8,825 bases of DNA, taken from the NCBI GenBank assembly GCA_002308315.1, contig DBWE01000029.1:4695-13519 (forward strand). Reading direction: 5' to 3'. This document shows positions 5,953-8,825 of this stretch, in pieces. A model generated the notes under the pieces. It worked only from the letters and a program-made list of their open reading frames with translations, was not told where the DNA came from and made no database searches. This stretch comes from Clostridiales bacterium UBA1246 (GTDB taxonomy: Bacteria; Bacillota; Clostridia; Oscillospirales; Oscillospiraceae). A program made the translations under genes and the position numbers. Positions within the stretch are counted from its first letter, which is position 1. Each line of letters begins with the position of its first letter.

Positions 5953-6858
5953 ATGGCGAGAGTAAAGAATCCAGACAGCGCGAAATGGTGTGTGTACGTC
6001 CATAAAAACCGTGAAAACGGGAAAGTGTATGTTGGAAAGACCTGCCGCAAGCCTGAATATCGATGGAATAACGGAAAAGGATATCAGTTCCAGCATCACT
6101 TCTGGCACGCTATCCAAAAATACGGCTGGGATTCATTTGACCATACGATTGTCGCGGAGGATCTTTCTGCTGATGCGGCAAAAGAACTTGAGATTCAGCT
6201 GATCGCAGAATATGGCAGTATGGACCCCGACAAAGGATACAATCAGACTGCTGGTGGAGAAGGGATGCTTGGGTGGCATCATACCGAACATTCACGCGCA
6301 AGAATAATCGAATCGAACAAAACGCGTGGGGTAAGCGAAGAAACAAAGCAGAAACAGCGCGAATCCCATAAGGGGCGTTATGGCGGCGAAAAGAATCCGT
6401 TTTATGGCAAAACGCATACTGAAGCGGTGCGGCGTAGAATCTCCGAGGCAAACACAGGGAGATCTCACGAGATGTCAGAAGAAGCCCGTCGCAAAATAAG
6501 TGAGTCAAAGAAAGGAAAATATACTGGCGAAAATGCTCCGTGGTATGGTCGTAAGCATACCGAGGAACAAAAACAGAAAATCGGTCGTGCCAGTAAACGG
6601 TATCAAAATCTCCCGGAAGTAAAGGCAAAAAAGAGCGCCGCGGTTTCAGGGGAGAATAATCCCATGTACGGAAAGATTCCTTCAACAGCCATGGTCGTAT
6701 GTCAGTATACGAAATCAGGTGAGTTTGTTGCGGAGTATCCTTCTGCGACTCATGCTAAACGCGCTACCGGGATCAGTAATGTCTCAATTGGATCGTGCTG
6801 TAAGGGCACTCTGAAAAGCGCTGGTGGCTTCGTTTGGAAGTATAAAGCGTCAAATTGA
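5953..6858 (+). CDS. GIY-YIG homing-endonuclease-like protein with NUMOD3 and NUMOD1 repeats
   Basis: This 301-residue protein starts with a GIY-YIG nuclease domain: CVYVHKNRENGKVYVGKT (residues 13-30) supplies the two signature tyrosine strands in variant form (VYV and YVG). R37 is a candidate catalytic Arg, E78/E80 in KELEIQLIAEYGS a metal ligand, and GYNQTAGGEG (96-104) the closing motif. Three NUMOD3-type DNA-binding repeats follow (GEKNPFYGKTHTEAVRRRIS at 145-164, GENAPWYGRKHTEEQKQKIG at 192-211, and a short GENNPMYGK at 233-241). A C-terminal NUMOD1 helix-turn-helix (VVCQYTKSGEF...ATGISNVSIGSCCKG...GGFVWKY, 248-297) completes the layout. This architecture is typical of phage and intron-associated homing endonucleases, which nick or cut a specific DNA site and spread their own gene. 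Here it is free-standing; no intron or intein is visible. AGGAAG (5941-5946) is 6 bases before the ATG. All expected modules are present, so it looks intact. Confidence 0.88.
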   Translation: MARVKNPDSAKWCVYVHKNRENGKVYVGKTCRKPEYRWNNGKGYQFQHHFWHAIQKYGWDSFDHTIVAEDLSADAAKELEIQLIAEYGSMDPDKGYNQTAGGEGMLGWHHTEHSRARIIESNKTRGVSEETKQKQRESHKGRYGGEKNPFYGKTHTEAVRRRISEANTGRSHEMSEEARRKISESKKGKYTGENAPWYGRKHTEEQKQKIGRASKRYQNLPEVKAKKSAAVSGENNPMYGKIPSTAMVVCQYTKSGEFVAEYPSATHAKRATGISNVSIGSCCKGTLKSAGGFVWKYKASN

Positions 6859-6920
6859 ACGATACCCCTCTGTGAGAACGATTTGTCCGGAAGGGGCAGG
6901 CTGGGAGACCCTGAAAAAGC

Positions 6921-6955
6921 AAAAAAGCCGCTGCGGAAACTGCTCAGCAGCGGCT
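6921..6955 (-). terminator. Second leftward rho-independent terminator beyond the tRNA gene
   Basis: On the minus strand a 9-bp stem AGCCGCTGC/GCAGCGGCT (arms 6947-6955 and 6926-6934) is followed directly by a run of six U residues (complement of A-run 6921-6926), then G, C and another U-run. It lies about 50 bases past the tRNA gene's own terminator. It would also block transcription coming leftward into the 3' end of the GIY-YIG gene. Confidence 0.7.
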
Positions 6956-7007
6956 GCTTTCATATGGGTAGACGCCCGGAAGCGCCTGAAATCAAAGGGT
7001 TTCGGGC

Positions 7008-7051
7008 AAAAAAGAATAGCATGGCAATTCTATCAAAATTACCATGCTATT
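7008..7051 (-). terminator. Rho-independent terminator of the tRNA-Ala gene
   Basis: On the minus strand, arms 7037-7051 and 7015-7029 form a 15-bp stem (one G-U pair) with a 7-base loop. It is followed by C and six U residues (complement of 7008-7013). It starts immediately after the tRNA CCA end, so the tRNA is a single-gene transcript. Confidence 0.85.
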
Positions 7052-7052
7052 A

Positions 7053-7128
7053 TGGTGGAGACGGAGGGATTCGAACCCTTGACCTTACGGATGCGAACCG
7101 TACGCTCTCCCAGCTGAGCTACGCCCCC
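7053..7128 (-). tRNA. tRNA-Ala, anticodon CGC
   Basis: The minus strand folds into a full 76-base cloverleaf with encoded CCA (complement of 7053-7055). The acceptor stem GGGGGCG pairs with CGTCTCC and includes the G3-U70 wobble that identifies alanine tRNAs. The anticodon stem TACGG/CCGTA closes the loop TTCGCAT, giving anticodon CGC, which reads GCG. The T-arm GGG TTCGAAT CCC is standard. Decoding of GCG by a dedicated CGC tRNA fits a GC-rich genome. Confidence 0.97.
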
Positions 7129-7169
7129 ATATCACGTATCGCTGCGGGTGCAACGACCACGTATCGGTT

Positions 7170-7197
7170 ATTATAGCATGAAATAAAAAAAAGTAAA
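7170..7197 (-). promoter_or_regulatory. Promoter of the tRNA-Ala gene
   Basis: On the minus strand TTTACT (complement of 7192-7197), a 16-base T-rich spacer and a perfect TATAAT (complement of 7170-7175) lie about 42 bases upstream of the tRNA 5' end. A short 5' leader would be removed by RNase P. Confidence 0.7.
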
Positions 7198-7252
7198 GTA
7201 AAATTTTGAGGTTTTCCGGGAACTATTTTTCGGCGGGGCCGTCAAAAATACA

Positions 7253-7281
7253 TTGACGAAAGAACTCAAAAAGGGTATTAT
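7253..7281 (+). promoter_or_regulatory. Sigma-A promoter for the BIG2 membrane protein gene
   Basis: TTGACG (7253-7258), a 17-base spacer and TATTAT (7276-7281) form a near-consensus promoter, with a predicted start near 7288. The leader to the ATG at 7393 is about 105 bases; I see no known riboswitch in it. Confidence 0.65.
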
Positions 7282-7392
7282 TTGATTGTGACAGATACGC
7301 GCCCCGCGGGTCGTATAAGGGATCCGGGCGGGCGGATATAATGATTATACCGTTATCGTAATGATGATCGCTATATGGAACGGAGGGACTTT

Positions 7393-8304
7393 ATGGCTTT
7401 TTTCAATGAGGTCAAATGCGGACGCTGTGACAGGAAGTATTCCTCCATACGCAGCAGATGCCCCTACTGCGGGGCCAGAAAGAACCGTGACGGCAAGGAC
7501 AGCTCGTCCGGAAAAAACGTACAGAATAACAGGCTGCAGTTTATCATAGGGGTTATCGTGTTCATTATTATCGTACTGGCCGTAATAATCCTCGTCTCGG
7601 CCAGTCTTAAAAACCGTGAGCCCGAGGGCGCCGATCCTTCGGAGAGTCCCGGCGTAGTCAGCGTGGACGGCAACGAATCCGCGCCTCCGTCCGACGAGCC
7701 CGTGGATACTCCTCCGCCGACCTTCGTGCCTACCGATCCTCCCGCCACGCCGGCTCCGGTGGTCAATTCCATCACGCTCAACCGGGATGACTTCACCATG
7801 TTCAAGGTCGGCGAGACCTTCCAGATGACGGCGACGCTTTCGCCGGCGGGTACCGAAGCGGAGATCATATGGATCTCCGAGGACGACAACGTCGTCACCG
7901 TGGATCAGGACGGCCTTGTGACCGCCGTTGACAGAGGCACAACGATAGTCAGCGCCACCGCCGGCGGCATAACGGAGGAATGCATAGTCCGCGTCAGGGC
8001 CGACGCGCCCAAGAAGCCCGAAGTCACCGACAATTCCGGCAGCTCCGGCAGCGGAGCTTCGTCGGGGATCTCGCTGAGCGCGACCGACGTTACCATACAC
8101 AGCTCCACTAAGGAAAAATTCACGCTCAAGGTCAACGGCACGGACTCCACGCCCGTTTACTCCAGCAACAGCACCTGCGTCAGCGTCGACGCGAACGGAA
8201 CGGTCGAGGCGGTGAGCAACGGTACCGCCACCATTACCGTAACGGTGCCGGAGAGCTCCGGCAGCACGGTCACGCTGGAATGCATAGTCCGCGTGATAAG
8301 CTGA
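7393..8304 (+). CDS. Zinc-ribbon, single-pass membrane protein with two extracellular BIG2 domains
   Basis: The ATG at 7393 is preferred over the in-frame ATG at 7375 because GGAGGG (7382-7387) lies 5 bases before it, giving 303 residues. The N-terminus carries a small zinc ribbon, CGRC...CPYC (C9, C12, C23, C26). A basic linker leads to one strongly hydrophobic transmembrane helix (about residues 49-70, QFIIGVIVFIIIVLAVIILV). With the basic flank inside, the zinc ribbon should be cytoplasmic and the remainder outside. Residues about 73-123 are an acidic, Pro/Thr/Ser-rich spacer of the kind that crosses the cell wall. Two bacterial Ig-like (BIG2) domains follow, at about 124-201 (SITLNRDDFTMFKVGE...VTVDQDGLVTAV...) and 226-302 (ISLSATDVTIHSS...VSVDANGTVEAV...), split by a Ser/Gly linker. 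Both end in ECIVRV within an identical 18-base DNA stretch 300 bases apart (7977-7994 and 8277-8294), evidence of internal duplication. BIG2 domains usually serve in adhesion or protein contact; the specific role here is unknown. The gene is a single transcription unit between its promoter and a strong terminator. Confidence 0.85.
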   Translation: MAFFNEVKCGRCDRKYSSIRSRCPYCGARKNRDGKDSSSGKNVQNNRLQFIIGVIVFIIIVLAVIILVSASLKNREPEGADPSESPGVVSVDGNESAPPSDEPVDTPPPTFVPTDPPATPAPVVNSITLNRDDFTMFKVGETFQMTATLSPAGTEAEIIWISEDDNVVTVDQDGLVTAVDRGTTIVSATAGGITEECIVRVRADAPKKPEVTDNSGSSGSGASSGISLSATDVTIHSSTKEKFTLKVNGTDSTPVYSSNSTCVSVDANGTVEAVSNGTATITVTVPESSGSTVTLECIVRVIS

Positions 8305-8335
8305 CGGAGATACGAAGCGCAGCAAAAACTGCTTC

Positions 8336-8376
8336 GGGGCTGCTGCAAACCACCATTTTGCAGCAGCCCCCTTTTT
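8336..8376 (+). terminator. Rho-independent terminator of the BIG2 gene
   Basis: A perfect 14-bp GC-rich stem GGGGCTGCTGCAAA/TTTGCAGCAGCCCC (8336-8349 with 8357-8370), with a 7-base loop, is followed by C and five T residues. It lies 31 bases after the BIG2 stop and isolates that gene from the SRP RNA promoter. Confidence 0.93.
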
Positions 8377-8390
8377 CGCCGCAAAAACAG

Positions 8391-8419
8391 TTGATAATAA
8401 TGCGGAACGATAGTATACT
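8391..8419 (+). promoter_or_regulatory. Promoter of the SRP RNA
   Basis: TTGATA (8391-8396), an exact 17-base spacer and TATACT (8414-8419) give a strong sigma-A promoter. Transcription should start near 8426, about 55 bases before the 5' end of the mature RNA, implying a processed precursor. It may also drive dnaX by read-through, since no terminator is seen between them. Confidence 0.75.
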
Positions 8420-8480
8420 GAATAAAAAGCTTGCGTTTTTTGAATAATGATCTCGGACCGCGCCGGAACACGATTAAAAG

Positions 8481-8780
8481 CTCGGGCGCGGAGCAGAGCC
8501 GTACTAACCGGGGAGGCAGCGGTGCCCTGTACCTGCAACCCGCTACAGCAGGGGTGAATCCCCGCCCCCGGTGTTTCTGTGTGTCGTCTGCCCCCTGTAA
8601 GCAGCGTTGACGAACCGGCCTTGCGCAACGCGGCCCCGTGAACCATGTCAGGCGGGAGACCGAGCAGCATTAAGCGGAATGCCGCGTGTGCCGCGAGGCA
8701 GCCGATTTTGAGCCGGCTGCAGGGGTAACGGATATATGGGAGCATCAAAGGCGGGTGTGCGGCTCTGCTCCGCGCCTGAG
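8481..8780 (+). ncRNA. ffs: Large bacterial signal recognition particle RNA (scRNA, with Alu domain)
   Basis: This RNA is the scaffold of the signal recognition particle. It binds Ffh and targets ribosomes making membrane proteins to the FtsY receptor. The S domain is unmistakable: GTCAGG (8647-8652), CGG, a GAGA tetraloop (8656-8659), CCG and AGCAGC (8663-8668), the Ffh-binding hairpin with its symmetric internal loop, followed by CATTAAGCGG...TGTGCCGCGAGGCA. The 5' part has the Alu-domain signature GGGGAGGCAGCGGTGCCCTG (8510-8529) and its paired loops, so this is the long Bacillus-type form, not the short 4.5S. The ends, 8481-8501 and 8760-8780, are complementary over 21 bases with one G-U pair and form the closing helix that sets the boundaries. 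At about 300 bases it is slightly longer than the 271-base B. subtilis RNA. Its position just before dnaX matches Firmicutes. Exact mature ends may differ by a few bases. Confidence 0.95.
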
Positions 8781-8803
8781 TTTCTGCATTGAAGGAACGA
8801 AAG

Positions 8804-8825
8804 ATGTATCAGGCTTTATACAGAA
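8804..8825 (+). CDS. dnaX: DNA polymerase III subunit gamma/tau, first seven codons (3' partial)
   Basis: The last 22 bases read M-Y-Q-A-L-Y-R, matching the conserved DnaX start (M-x-Y/Q-A-L-Y-R-K-...). AAGGA (8792-8796) lies 7 bases before the ATG. The position directly after the SRP RNA is the known Firmicute arrangement (scr-dnaX). DnaX forms the clamp-loader ATPase core of the replicative polymerase. Only the start is in the window, so the call rests on these seven residues plus gene order. Confidence 0.85.

Noticed and set aside
3041..7080. TTCGAATCCC at 3041-3050 and the tRNA-Ala T-loop region (about 7066-7079) as att sites of an island inserted at the tRNA 3' end
   Set aside because: The two are in opposite orientation, share only the generic T-loop, and the tRNA keeps its own terminator directly downstream. 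No integrase is present.
6961..7176. Rightward open frames of about 97 codons across the tRNA region
   Set aside because: They run through two terminators and the tRNA on the opposite strand; the GIRTLDL-like string is the known mistranslation of a tRNA gene.
7345..8748. Long leftward open frame of 467 codons
   Set aside because: It lies antisense to the well-supported BIG2 gene, its terminator and the SRP RNA. Its sequence is Arg/Gly-rich shadow translation of GC-rich DNA.
8440..8780. Cobalamin riboswitch
   Set aside because: The GC-rich structured region first suggested one, but the Ffh-binding hairpin, Alu motif and closing helix identify SRP RNA, and dnaX is not a riboswitch target.

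Overview
The window looks like chromosome from a GC-rich clostridial Firmicute, perhaps an uncultured gut member of the Oscillospiraceae/Christensenellaceae type. The strongest sign is the right end. A large, Bacillus-type signal recognition particle RNA with an Alu domain lies directly upstream of the first codons of dnaX, a gene order known from Firmicutes. The GC-rich backbone, the clostridial-style orphan prepilin and the Old-Yellow-Enzyme-type reductase fit this. The genus cannot be named from sequence alone.

Layout, left to right. (1) 1-1734 is the 3' part of a flavin/iron-sulfur NADH:flavin oxidoreductase of the 2,4-dienoyl-CoA reductase type. (2) 1735-2059 holds no confident gene but ends in a plausible promoter. 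(3) 2078-2758 is an orphan type IV prepilin-like protein with an added C-terminal domain. (4) 2759-3317 is a hairpin-rich intergenic stretch: a stem-loop after the pilin gene, a terminator for leftward transcripts, a block that resembles a dispersed clostridial repeat, a perfect 17-bp bidirectional hairpin and a good promoter. (5) 3318-5168 is a markedly AT-richer gene for an unusual membrane protein: two transmembrane segments, a possible degenerate Nudix-like domain and a radical SAM/SPASM domain. (6) 5197-5928 is the C-terminal part of a GIY-YIG-type nuclease whose catalytic domain is missing; it abuts the AT-rich gene. (7) 5953-6858 is an intact GIY-YIG homing-endonuclease-like protein with NUMOD3 and NUMOD1 DNA-binding repeats. 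(8) 6921-7197 carries a leftward tRNA-Ala(CGC) gene with its own promoter and two terminators in series. (9) 7393-8304 encodes a zinc-ribbon, single-pass membrane protein with two extracellular Ig-like (BIG2) domains, bracketed by a promoter and a strong terminator. (10) 8391-8825 is the SRP RNA promoter, the SRP RNA and the start of dnaX.

Taken together, this is a conserved housekeeping backbone (tRNA-Ala, SRP RNA, dnaX) interrupted by an accessory stretch between about 3105 and 6860. The accessory genes differ from the backbone in base composition and include homing-endonuclease-type genes and a truncated gene, which suggests acquisition and rearrangement. No integrase, transposase or flanking att duplication is visible. 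The most unusual item is the membrane-anchored radical SAM/SPASM fusion at 3318-5168. Its possible 2TM-plus-Nudix front half recalls proteins found in nucleotide-signalling defence islands, but that link is an inference from pattern memory and no partner gene is visible here.
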